Source: Proteocatella sp051653405
GTDB lineage: Bacteria; Bacillota; Clostridia; Peptostreptococcales; Filifactoraceae
Direction of reading: 5' to 3'
Assembly (NCBI GenBank): GCA_051653405.1
Contig: JBOFWC010000257.1
Coordinates: 1 to 28,648, forward strand
DNA length: 28,648 bases
Part shown: one piece after another, positions 15,660-22,850 of the stretch
Layout of the letters: each line of letters starts with the position of its first letter
Position numbering within the stretch: position 1 is the stretch's first letter
The notes under the pieces: generated by a model
Databases searched by the model: none
Told to the model about the DNA's origin: nothing
Seen by the model: only the letters and a program-made list of their open reading frames with translations
Translations under genes and position numbers: made by a program

Positions 15660-15908
15660 CTAAGCTAATCTAAATATTACTTTAACTACAGTTCCATCTG
15701 CAGGAAGTACAGAATCATCGCCAAAGAAGTCTACTATTTTATTTTGAGTAGTTCCAGTTGGATACGCAGCATCACTTGCAATTCCAGTTGCACAGCTGTC
15801 TAAGCAAAGAACGCAACCAGTATCATTTTTTTCTGCACTTGCAAGGTTTCCTCCGAAACGGAAATCAGATTCTCTCTCTTCACCTCCTTTGCATATACGT
15901 ATACTATG
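15660..15908 (-). CDS. Short Cys-containing reading frame lacking a canonical start
   Basis: An open minus-strand frame encodes, near its C-terminus, ESDFRFGGNLASAEKND then TGCVLCLDSCATGIA, then a hydrophilic stretch, and ends DGTVVKVIFRLA. Codon choice (AGA, GGA, ACT, GCA, plus TTC and AAC) matches real genes here. A very strong Shine-Dalgarno, AAAGGAGGTGA, lies at 15890-15880, yet no ATG, GTG or TTG is in frame behind it; the frame is closed by TAA at 15911-15909. A GTG (15883-15881) just after GGAG is in another frame, and an A7 run at 15835-15829 could join the two frames by a -1 shift. It may be a damaged gene, a frameshifted gene, or contain a sequence error. The product is not recognised. 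Confidence 0.4.
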   Translation of the reverse strand, partial: HSIRICKGGEERESDFRFGGNLASAEKNDTGCVLCLDSCATGIASDAAYPTGTTQNKIVDFFGDDSVLPADGTVVKVIFRLA

Positions 15909-15952
15909 TTATGATATCATTACTTTGAAGTTGTTTCTAATTGGAAAAAACA

Positions 15953-15980
15953 ATTATATCTATAGAGAAAACTAATCAAT
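15953..15980 (-). promoter_or_regulatory. Promoter candidate upstream of the Cys frame
   Basis: On the minus strand a perfect TATAAT at 15958-15953 is preceded at 17 nt by TATTGA, a weak -35. Transcription would begin near 15946 and read the Cys frame and both membrane proteins. A small hairpin TTGTTT/AAACAA follows in the leader. The rest of the 444-nt gap from 15659 to 16102 holds only the Cys frame and the ABC-F terminator. Confidence 0.45.
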
Positions 15981-16011
15981 ATAAACTGGAAAATATATTA
16001 AGAATTGCAAT

Positions 16012-16071
16012 AAAAAAACAGACAAATTTTTCATTTTGGAAATTTCCAAAGGGAGAATTTGTCTGTTTTTT
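16012..16071. terminator. Terminator after the ABC-F gene, with inner palindrome
   Basis: AACAGACAAATT (16017-16028) pairs with AATTTGTCTGTT (16056-16067), with A7 on one side and T6 on the other, so it can work on both strands. The loop holds a perfect 16-bp palindrome, TTTGGAAATTTCCAAA (16035-16050). Confidence 0.85.
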
Positions 16072-16102
16072 ATCCGGATATGAATTTAGTTTCTTATGAG
16101 AG

Positions 16103-18037
16103 TTAATTTTCTTCTAAAGCTTCATGTAAGGTTTCCCATTCCTCAAATGAATTTGCTAATAAATCTTCTGATAATTTCTTCTCATCAGTTACTTTTTTTG
16201 CATTTTCAGGGTTTGAATAAATCTCTTCTTTACATAGTTCGCAGTCAAGTTGTTCTATTTTTTCTTCAAGTGAAGCTATAGTTTCTTCTATTTCAGCTAT
16301 ACGTTTTTTTACTTTTCTAAGTTCTTTTTCCTTTTCTTTATCTTTTTTCTGTTGAGCTTTTTGCTGGGTTTTTGTCTGTCCATTTTGAGAAGCATCAAGA
16401 GAATCTCGTTCAAGGTCTTCTTTTTCCTGAGATATTTTTTCTTGGTAATAATCATAATTGCCGAGGAATTCTCTTACTCCATTTTCACTTAAGACAAGGA
16501 CTTTGTCTGCAAGTTTATTTATAAAATATCTATCGTGGGAAATGAAAAATACAGTACCTTCATATACGTTAAGCGCATTTTCTAAAACTTCTTTAGATTC
16601 TATATCGAGATGATTTGTGGGCTCGTCCAGGAATAGGAAGTTTGCCTCAGAAAGCATAAGCTTAAGCAGGGATATTCTAGACTGCTCTCCTCCGCTTAGG
16701 GAAGATATAAGTTTATATACATCATCTCCAGTAAATAAAAAGGCCGCTAGCATATTTCTTACTTTAGTTTCAGTAAGACTTGGGTACTTATTCCATACTT
16801 CATTTAAGATTGAGTTATTTGGATTTAAATCACGTCTATTTTGGTCGAAATATACGGGATGAACATTTGTACCAAAGTTTATACTTCCATTAAAATCAGG
16901 ATCCTTCCCAAGAAGTATATTGAACAGTGTAGTTTTACCAGCTCCATTTGGACCAAGTAAAGCTACTTTTTCATTCCTATATATATCGAGGTTTATATTT
17001 GAAAATAATTTTCTATTTCCAAAGCTTTTTTCCACATTTTCGGCTTTCATAACATCATAGCCGCTTGTTACAGATGGGCTGAAACTTATAGAGGCTTGTT
17101 TTTTAGCAGAATCAGGTTTATCGACCTTGTCCATTTTATCAAGCAGCTTTTCACGACTTCGAGCACGCTTTACTTGTTTTTCTCTTCCAAAGGCTTTTAG
17201 CTGGGCTATTATTTCTTTTTGTCTTTTTATTTCTTCCTGATTTTCCTTATATTCTTTCTCCATTAGAAGTTGTGCTATTTCACGCTTTTCAAGATATTCG
17301 GTATAGTTTCCATTATATTCGGTCAATATCTTGTTTTGGATTTCAAATATCTTATTTACAATTTTATCAAGAAAATATCTATCGTGGGAAATTACTACTA
17401 CATTGCCTTTATACTGTTTTAAATAGGTTTCTAGCCACTCCACAGCGTTTGTGTCGAGATGGTTAGTAGGCTCGTCAAGAAGCAGTATATCAGGCTTCTT
17501 AAGAAGTAACTTTGACAGCATAAGACGAGTTTGCTCTCCCCCTGATAATAATTTAACGGATTTATCGAAATCTTCTTCATTAAAACCAAGCCCTTTTAAT
17601 ATTCCACGAGCCTCAGAATTATATGCATATCCGTTACAATTTGTGAATATCTCCATTTTTTTAGAGTATTCATTCATTAAATTTTCTAGGTTTGGGTCAT
17701 GGGCAGATTCTGATATTTTATGTTCTAAAATTCTAAGTTCTTTTTCTAGTTTTATTATATCTTCAAAACATAAAAGTGCTTCTTCAAGAAGTGTATTTTC
17801 TGAACTTGATTTTACGTTTTGTTCAAGGTATCCAAGTGTTAGGTCTTTGCCTAGAAATATTTGCCCAGAGTCTTTTTCGAGCTTTCCTGCTATTATTTTA
17901 AATAGTGTTGTCTTTCCGGCTCCATTTGAACCGACAAGACCTACTTTTTCGCCATCATTAATAGCGAAAGAAATATCCTTTATTATAGTTTCAATTCCAT
18001 AAGATTTGGTTATATTATTTATTGAGAGTGTAATCAT
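16103..18037 (-). CDS. ABC-F family ATPase
   Basis: Cytosolic protein of 644 aa with two ABC domains on one chain and no membrane segment, the ABC-F type that acts on ribosomes. Domain one: Walker A GSNGAGKTT (37-45), LSGGEQTR (164-171), LLLDEPTNHLD. Domain two: GPNGAGKTT (362-370), LSGGEQSR (447-454), FLFLDEPTNHLD. The charged interdomain linker (about 250-310) is the part that contacts P-site tRNA in relatives. The C-terminal extension (540-644) is rich in Lys/Glu/Gln and forms a coiled coil, as in the Uup/YdiF group. It could be a translation factor or confer antibiotic resistance; the house-keeping look of the neighbourhood favours the former. GGAG precedes the ATG. Confidence 0.92.
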   Translation of the reverse strand: MITLSINNITKSYGIETIIKDISFAINDGEKVGLVGSNGAGKTTLFKIIAGKLEKDSGQIFLGKDLTLGYLEQNVKSSSENTLLEEALLCFEDIIKLEKELRILEHKISESAHDPNLENLMNEYSKKMEIFTNCNGYAYNSEARGILKGLGFNEEDFDKSVKLLSGGEQTRLMLSKLLLKKPDILLLDEPTNHLDTNAVEWLETYLKQYKGNVVVISHDRYFLDKIVNKIFEIQNKILTEYNGNYTEYLEKREIAQLLMEKEYKENQEEIKRQKEIIAQLKAFGREKQVKRARSREKLLDKMDKVDKPDSAKKQASISFSPSVTSGYDVMKAENVEKSFGNRKLFSNINLDIYRNEKVALLGPNGAGKTTLFNILLGKDPDFNGSINFGTNVHPVYFDQNRRDLNPNNSILNEVWNKYPSLTETKVRNMLAAFLFTGDDVYKLISSLSGGEQSRISLLKLMLSEANFLFLDEPTNHLDIESKEVLENALNVYEGTVFFISHDRYFINKLADKVLVLSENGVREFLGNYDYYQEKISQEKEDLERDSLDASQNGQTKTQQKAQQKKDKEKEKELRKVKKRIAEIEETIASLEEKIEQLDCELCKEEIYSNPENAKKVTDEKKLSEDLLANSFEEWETLHEALEEN

Positions 18038-18143
18038 TTTATTTCTCCATATATTTTTCTGCTTTTTTATATGTAATTTACTTTTTAATATAAACTACAA
18101 TATAAATTATAACATATAATGGGGATTAAATTCTGTAAATTAT

Positions 18144-18172
18144 TTGACATTCTTGTTAAAATTTGGTTTAAT
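18144..18172 (+). promoter_or_regulatory. rex promoter 1 with imperfect dyad
   Basis: TTGACA (18144-18149), 17 nt, TTTAAT (18167-18172). An imperfect dyad TTGTTAAA/TTTAATAA (18153-18174) covers the spacer and -10. It resembles clostridial Rex half-sites but with wider spacing, so autoregulation is only a possibility. Confidence 0.6.
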
Positions 18173-18188
18173 AAATAATATAAGACTA

Positions 18189-18197
18189 TGCTATAAT
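18189..18197 (+). promoter_or_regulatory. rex promoter 2, extended -10
   Basis: TGCTATAAT is a perfect extended -10 element 30 nt before the rex start. It could be an alternative to the upstream promoter. Confidence 0.55.
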
Positions 18198-18227
18198 AGT
18201 ATATTAGAACAGGATGAGGTGGATTAA

Positions 18228-18878
18228 TTGAGCAAGTCAGAACGATCAATTTCTATGGCGGTAATAAGAAGATTACCAAAATACCATAGATATTTAAAGG
18301 ATTTAATGGATAAGGAAATTTATAGAATATCTTCAAAAGAGCTAAGCGAAATTATAGGATTTACTGCATCTCAAATTAGACAGGATCTTAATAATTTTGG
18401 GGGATTCGGACAACAGGGCTATGGATACAATGTTGAAGAACTATATGATGAAATCGGGAAAATACTTGGTTTAGACAAGGAATATAATGCGGTGGTTATT
18501 GGAGCTGGAAATATGGGGCAGGCGCTTGCTAATTACCCATGGTTTCAAAAGAAAGGCTTTGCAGTAAAGGCACTTTTTGATGCGAATCCAAAACTTGTAG
18601 GCCTTAAAATCAGGGATATGGAAATATTAGATGTAGAAGATTTAGAAGACTATATAGAAAAAAACTCAATAAAGATAGCAGTTATATGTACGCCTAAGGA
18701 GCATGCACAATCAATAGCAGATAAGCTTTCTAAGACTGGTATCGAAGGAATATGGAATTTTGCACCTATAGATCTAAATATTCCATCTAGAATTATTGTG
18801 GAAAATGCACATTTAAGTGACAGTTTATTTGTCTTGTCATATATGCTTAATGAATCTAAAAAAGATCAAGCTGAATAA
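18228..18878 (+). CDS. rex: Redox-sensing transcriptional repressor Rex
   Basis: Rex senses the NADH/NAD+ ratio and represses fermentation and reductive-energy genes when NAD+ is high. The 216-aa protein has an N-terminal winged helix (residues about 8-75: VIRRLPKYHRYL, FTASQIRQDLNNFGGFGQQGYGY, matching the family DNA-recognition segment) and a Rossmann domain with VIGAGNMGQAL binding the dinucleotide. The C-terminal swapped helix (LFVLSYMLNE) is present. It starts with TTG at 18228, preceded by GATGAGGTGG. It is monocistronic, between two promoter candidates and a strong terminator. Confidence 0.96.
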   Translation: MSKSERSISMAVIRRLPKYHRYLKDLMDKEIYRISSKELSEIIGFTASQIRQDLNNFGGFGQQGYGYNVEELYDEIGKILGLDKEYNAVVIGAGNMGQALANYPWFQKKGFAVKALFDANPKLVGLKIRDMEILDVEDLEDYIEKNSIKIAVICTPKEHAQSIADKLSKTGIEGIWNFAPIDLNIPSRIIVENAHLSDSLFVLSYMLNESKKDQAE

Positions 18879-18888
18879 TCTATAATAA

Positions 18889-18928
18889 AGCGTATAATCT
18901 TGAAAATTCAAGTTTATGCGTTTTTTTT
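18889..18928 (+). terminator. rex terminator
   Basis: GCGTATAATCTTGA pairs with TCAAGTTTATGCG with small imperfections, then eight T. Strong intrinsic terminator just after the rex stop. Confidence 0.85.
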
Positions 18929-18974
18929 ACAAAAATTAGGATTAATGGTGGAAATTTTGTAATATTTTCTTAAA

Positions 18975-19003
18975 TTGTATTGTTGTGTTAATAAAGGTAT
19001 AAT
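18975..19003 (+). promoter_or_regulatory. Promoter candidate for the PIN/TRAM gene
   Basis: TTGTAT (18975-18980), 17 nt, perfect TATAAT (18998-19003). The -35 is weak. Confidence 0.5.
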
Positions 19004-19080
19004 ATAATTATTATTAGTAAGTATTTGAAAAAAATATGTTTATTAATGTATTATTTATAAAAAGGGGAAGGAGGGGACTT

Positions 19081-20154
19081 ATGGTAAAGAAGTTTTTAAG
19101 AGCAGTTTTTGCTTTTGTAGGAGTTACAACTGGTTTTGGGATATATTTATATTTAAATGTATTGCTTACTAAAATGTATAGCATATCTAAAACTTTAGAA
19201 GTTATTATATTTTTAGCACTTACCTTGGGATTAGGAGTATTGTTCTTTTTCTTGACACCATACTTTATTAAGGTCGGACAAAAAGTTATTGTTAAAATTG
19301 AAAAAGAGTCAGCATCTGTAGGCACCTTAGAAATGTTGGTTTCTATTGTTGGAATTATCATTGGACTTATTGTTGCTTATTTTATAAATGGATTTGTTTC
19401 TCAAATACCGGTTATAGGGCCAGCTATATCGGCTGTAGTATATATATTCTTCGCTTTTCTAGGATATAGACTTTCTACTAAGCGAAAAGATGAGATATCT
19501 GGATGGGCCAATAACTTTAAATTGACTCAAAATAAAGAAAAGACATCTAAAAAACAACTTGCAGGAGTACCTAAAATACTAGACACTAGTGTTATAATTG
19601 ATGGAAGAATTGCAGATATTGCAAAGACTGGTTTTATTGAGGGGAAGTTTGTTGTACCTAATTTTGTGTTAGAAGAATTAAGACACATCGCAGACTCTTC
19701 AGATGACCTAAAAAGGGTTAAGGGGAGAAGAGGGCTAGATATTCTTAATATAATGCAGGAAGAATTAAAACTTGATTTTGAAATATCAAATATGGATTTT
19801 GATGATATTTCTGAAGTTGATATGAAACTTCTTAAATTAGCACAAACTATGAATGGGAAAGTGCTTACTAATGATTTTAATTTAAATAAAGTAGCTCAAT
19901 TTCAAGGGGTTAAAGTATTAAATATAAATGAACTTGCAAATGCAGTGAAAACTGTAGTTATCCCTGGGGAAGAGATGTTTGTTACGATAGTTAAGGAAGG
20001 TAAGGAACATAATCAGGGTGTGGCATATTTAGATGATGGAACAATGATTGTTGTTGAAAATGCAAAAAAACTAATAGGACAACAATTTACAGTTATAGTT
20101 ACAACAGTGCTTCAAACCGCAGCTGGAAGAATGATATTTGCAAAGCAAAAATAA
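19081..20154 (+). CDS. PIN/TRAM domain membrane protein (YacL-like)
   Basis: Membrane-anchored putative ribonuclease of 357 aa. Four N-terminal membrane helices (residues about 7-27, 40-60, 84-104 and 113-130) are followed by a PIN nuclease domain (165-280) with the acidic residues in ILDTSVIIDGR, the glutamate in LEELRHIAD, the KRVKGRRGLD segment and LTNDFNLNK, then a C-terminal TRAM domain (295-357) for nucleic acid binding. This order is that of B. subtilis YacL. The frame opens earlier at 19036, but GGAGGGG precedes the ATG at 19081, so the first 15 codons are excluded. The RNA target is not known. Confidence 0.92.
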   Translation: MVKKFLRAVFAFVGVTTGFGIYLYLNVLLTKMYSISKTLEVIIFLALTLGLGVLFFFLTPYFIKVGQKVIVKIEKESASVGTLEMLVSIVGIIIGLIVAYFINGFVSQIPVIGPAISAVVYIFFAFLGYRLSTKRKDEISGWANNFKLTQNKEKTSKKQLAGVPKILDTSVIIDGRIADIAKTGFIEGKFVVPNFVLEELRHIADSSDDLKRVKGRRGLDILNIMQEELKLDFEISNMDFDDISEVDMKLLKLAQTMNGKVLTNDFNLNKVAQFQGVKVLNINELANAVKTVVIPGEEMFVTIVKEGKEHNQGVAYLDDGTMIVVENAKKLIGQQFTVIVTTVLQTAAGRMIFAKQK

Positions 20155-20166
20155 AAAAGTTTTTAA

Positions 20167-20216
20167 ATAAAAAAGATATATGCTTAATGTTTATTTAAGT
20201 GTATATCTTTTTTTGA
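20167..20216. terminator. Bidirectional terminator between PIN/TRAM and exporter genes
   Basis: AAAAGATATA with TATATCTTTT plus inner TTAA/TTAA pairing, T7 on the right and A-rich on the left, between converging genes. Confidence 0.75.
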
Positions 20217-20227
20217 TTTATTAAAAT

Positions 20228-20698
20228 CTATAAAACATCTTCGATATCATTTTTCTTATACTGTTTTTTTTCTAAAAGTTTTCTTGAAATTTTTCCAAAT
20301 GATGATACAAGCATTACTCCTACGGCGATTGATCCAGCTACAGTTAACGTAGAAAGACCTCTTTGAACAGCATTAGCTATATCGTTTTGAGTTAAATGAT
20401 ACATTGTCATATAAAGAGAATAACCGGGAGTTATTGGAAGTATTCCTGGAATTACAAACATAGTAACTGGATTTTTGCTTATTCGTGCAAATATTTCGCT
20501 CAATACAGCCACGGCTACGGCTGACGAAAGATTTGCAAACGCCATGCTACTACCTATATTAGTTAATAATACATATACAATCCATCCGAATGCACCTGTA
20601 AGTCCCGAATAAACTATAAGTTTTTTAGGAAGTTGAAAAAATATAGCATAACCTATTGTAGCTATAAACGCATATATAAATTGAATTATTAGATTCAT
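20228..20698 (-). CDS. Threonine/serine exporter, small subunit (YjjB/ThrE C-terminal type)
   Basis: Membrane protein of 156 aa with about five helices, matching the C-terminal half of the ThrE family (YjjB/DUF3815). The segment VIPGILPITPGYSLYMTMYHL carries the conserved glycine and proline pattern of the family. It works with the larger subunit encoded immediately upstream; the stop and start overlap (TAATG), so the two are made together. In Corynebacterium, ThrE is one chain; here it is split, as in many Firmicutes. Proposed role: proton-driven export of threonine and serine, or efflux of related metabolites. The C-terminus KKQYKKND is basic. Confidence 0.87.
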   Translation of the reverse strand: MNLIIQFIYAFIATIGYAIFFQLPKKLIVYSGLTGAFGWIVYVLLTNIGSSMAFANLSSAVAVAVLSEIFARISKNPVTMFVIPGILPITPGYSLYMTMYHLTQNDIANAVQRGLSTLTVAGSIAVGVMLVSSFGKISRKLLEKKQYKKNDIEDVL

Positions 20699-21480
20699 TA
20701 TATTATACCTCCAAGCTTCATATATAAACTTAAGACAGAACCCACAGAAACTGCAATCGCTATTGCTAATATAGCAGCTTCAAACACTTTTGATACACCA
20801 GAAATTAAATCTCCAGCGATAAAGTCTCTAAGTCCGTTAGTAAAGGATACTCCAGGAAGTAGTGGCATTATGGAACCTACGATTATCATATCTAGATTTC
20901 TTCCAATTCCAAATATTATTGAAAGAATAGCTAGGATGGATATTATTACGCCACTTACCGCATTTGATAGAAACGCATTGTTATCGAGTTCGTACATCTT
21001 TATCGAAGTTATAGTTGCTATCATAGATATTATAAAGGCGCAGAATAAGTCATGAGGCATTCCGCCGAACATTCCAGCAAACATTGAAGATGCTATGCCG
21101 CACCATATTACTCTTTTGGAAGATGAATATTCCGACTTGGCTAAAATTGCTTGAAGATTCGCAATGGCAAGGTCTAAATCAATTTCATTATTAACAAAAT
21201 CTCTTGAAAAATTATTTACAAGGGCCACCTTTTGAAGGTTTGTGGCACGGTCATCTATACTTTTCATAAATGAAAATCCATCATGTCTATCGTCAGCTAT
21301 TATTATAACGGTTGGAGTGACAAAAGCACTTACATGGAATATATTTCTAGAATGGCATATTCTTAGTATAGTATCTTCCACTCTATAGGTTTCGCCACCG
21401 TTTCTTAGCATTATTTCACCAGCGAAGAGTGCAAGTCTTAGAACTTTTTTTTTGTCTAGCTCACTTATTGTTTTTTTCAA
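20698..21480 (-). CDS. Threonine/serine exporter, large subunit (YjjP type)
   Basis: Partner of the small subunit: 260 aa with a soluble N-terminal domain of about 115 residues and five C-terminal membrane helices. Family landmarks: FAGEIMLRNGGETYRVEDTI near the N-terminus, NIFHVSAFVTPTVIIIA, and IMPLLPGVSFTNGLRDFIAGDLISG, typical of YjjP/PF06738. It starts with TTG at 21480, preceded by AGGAGG at 8 nt. It is the first gene of a two-gene operon facing away from the neighbouring unknown membrane protein gene. Confidence 0.88.
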   Translation of the reverse strand: MKKTISELDKKKVLRLALFAGEIMLRNGGETYRVEDTILRICHSRNIFHVSAFVTPTVIIIADDRHDGFSFMKSIDDRATNLQKVALVNNFSRDFVNNEIDLDLAIANLQAILAKSEYSSSKRVIWCGIASSMFAGMFGGMPHDLFCAFIISMIATITSIKMYELDNNAFLSNAVSGVIISILAILSIIFGIGRNLDMIIVGSIMPLLPGVSFTNGLRDFIAGDLISGVSKVFEAAILAIAIAVSVGSVLSLYMKLGGII

Positions 21481-21736
21481 ATCTTATTCCTCCTAAGATA
21501 AAAGAAATTATTTTTGGACTAACTAAAAAAATAATAACACAATGATAAGTAAAAATAAACCCAAAAAGAATAAAAGCTTATATTATACATTTTTTTTACA
21601 TTTTTACCCAAGCTATTTGTTTTATTATAATATATAAAGTGTTATAATGTAGCGTGTACTCATTAATTGATGGGTATAGTTTTAATAAAGAATAAGCTAT
21701 AAAATAGATAAGATACTTCAAAGGAGTTGTTAGAGT

Positions 21737-22483
21737 ATGAAGCAGAGAATTCTTGTTATAAAAGAAGTAATAGGTCAGAGGAATGAACTAGCATTTTCTC
21801 TTGTTGAACCATATATAAAGGAAAGACTTAAAGAAGGAAGCTTTGTTAATGTATATGAAACAGTGAACACTGTATTAAGAAGTCTTTTAGAAGAAGATGA
21901 AATATGGCAGGCGGAAATTATCCAAAAAGAAATAGATTTGATGTTTAATATAAATAGTTATGATAAGATTGTATATGTTCCTCAAGATGCAGTTAAATCC
22001 TCAGATATTTTGGTCTACGATCCCGAAACTTTAGATAAAAATATGATATTTTATAATATCGGAAATATGCAGGTAAGAGAACAATATGAGATAAATGAAT
22101 ATAAACAAGATGAAACTTCAACTGGAGGAGTAACGCAGGAAAATGAAAAAGTTACTGTAAAAAATATAGCTGAATATAAAGGACTTTGGACTTTTGTTGC
22201 TATTATTCCTTGGCTTATTTTCTTACTGATGTATCTTTTTGGATATAAAAACATATCAGGAATACCGTTTGTAATAGCAGCAGTATCTTTAGGCATAAAA
22301 GTTATTAGGAACAGAAATTTAAAAGATTACACAGCAGAATCTATTAACTTAGCACTATTTACGCTACTATTATTTTCAAACTATCAAAATTACTCGTGGA
22401 TAGCGAATATATCGCCAGTTATGGCTTTTATGGGTATGGGATTAGTATTTTTGATTTCTAAAATTGATTGGGAAGATATTTAG
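21737..22483 (+). CDS. Unrecognised protein with soluble N-terminus and C-terminal membrane domain
   Basis: Protein of 248 aa I cannot assign. Residues 1-145 are soluble and acidic (KQRILVIKEVIGQRNELAFS, VYETVNTVLRSLLEEDEIW), followed by about four membrane helices (147-168, 173-187, 198-212 and 222-240) and a short acidic tail KIDWEDI. No catalytic motif is obvious. AAGGAG precedes the ATG at 21737, and a perfect TATAAT at 21652-21657 may serve as -10. It is a single-gene unit, closed by a strong terminator, divergent from the exporter operon. A sensor or stress role would be pure guesswork. Confidence 0.8.
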   Translation: MKQRILVIKEVIGQRNELAFSLVEPYIKERLKEGSFVNVYETVNTVLRSLLEEDEIWQAEIIQKEIDLMFNINSYDKIVYVPQDAVKSSDILVYDPETLDKNMIFYNIGNMQVREQYEINEYKQDETSTGGVTQENEKVTVKNIAEYKGLWTFVAIIPWLIFLLMYLFGYKNISGIPFVIAAVSLGIKVIRNRNLKDYTAESINLALFTLLLFSNYQNYSWIANISPVMAFMGMGLVFLISKIDWEDI

Positions 22484-22487
22484 CTTT

Positions 22488-22517
22488 ATAACAGCCTTAA
22501 GGGCTGTTATTTTTTTG
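22488..22517 (+). terminator. Terminator after the unrecognised membrane protein gene
   Basis: ATAACAGCC pairs perfectly with GGCTGTTAT across a 5-nt loop, then T7. Confidence 0.92.
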
Positions 22518-22756
22518 CAAAAAAACAGTTGCGAATAATCAGTAAATTTTAATTTTATAACTGTATAATTTAAACTAAAGCATAAATAGAAAACGTTATT
22601 TTTAAATGAAAATGCAAAAAAAAACATAAATTAAACTATAGTAAATATTTTTAATAATACTAAAAAATAAATTTTTATTTAAAAATTCTCTATTTTTCAA
22701 CGGGTATAACTTGAAAATGAAATTTTTAAAAATATAAGAATTATCTAAAAATTATG
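22518..22756. other. AT-rich intergenic stretch without a visible gene
   Basis: This stretch is dominated by A and T homopolymers. I find no frame with a ribosome binding site, no convincing hairpin and no repeat. Only the downstream symporter promoter at its right end is supported. Confidence 0.6.
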
Positions 22757-22785
22757 TTGCATAATTATTAAATAAAAGTTATAAT
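22757..22785 (+). promoter_or_regulatory. Promoter of the symporter gene
   Basis: TTGCAT (22757-22762), 17 nt, perfect TATAAT (22780-22785), about 65 nt before the start codon. Confidence 0.65.
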
Positions 22786-22850
22786 AAGTAAAGAATTATC
22801 GCAATTATTTTAATTATGCAGATTGTTTAAAATTGACAAGGAGGTTAAAC

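Noticed and set aside
15829..15835. A7 run as a classic programmed -1 frameshift site
   Set aside because: The zero-frame context is CAG AAA AAA ATG, so a slip would re-pair on GAA AAA, not an ideal X XXY YYZ heptamer, and no strong downstream stem is seen. Kept only as one option for the damaged frame.
18956..19010. Sequence TTGTTGTGTTAATAA ahead of the PIN/TRAM gene as a Rex site
   Set aside because: The half-sites are not symmetric and the length is 15 rather than 18 bp. It is better explained as the promoter spacer.
22442..22627. Minus-strand 61-aa frame after the unrecognised membrane protein
   Set aside because: It runs through a strong terminator and the end of the plus-strand gene, has no ribosome binding site and reads as a Phe/Lys-rich product of AT-rich DNA.
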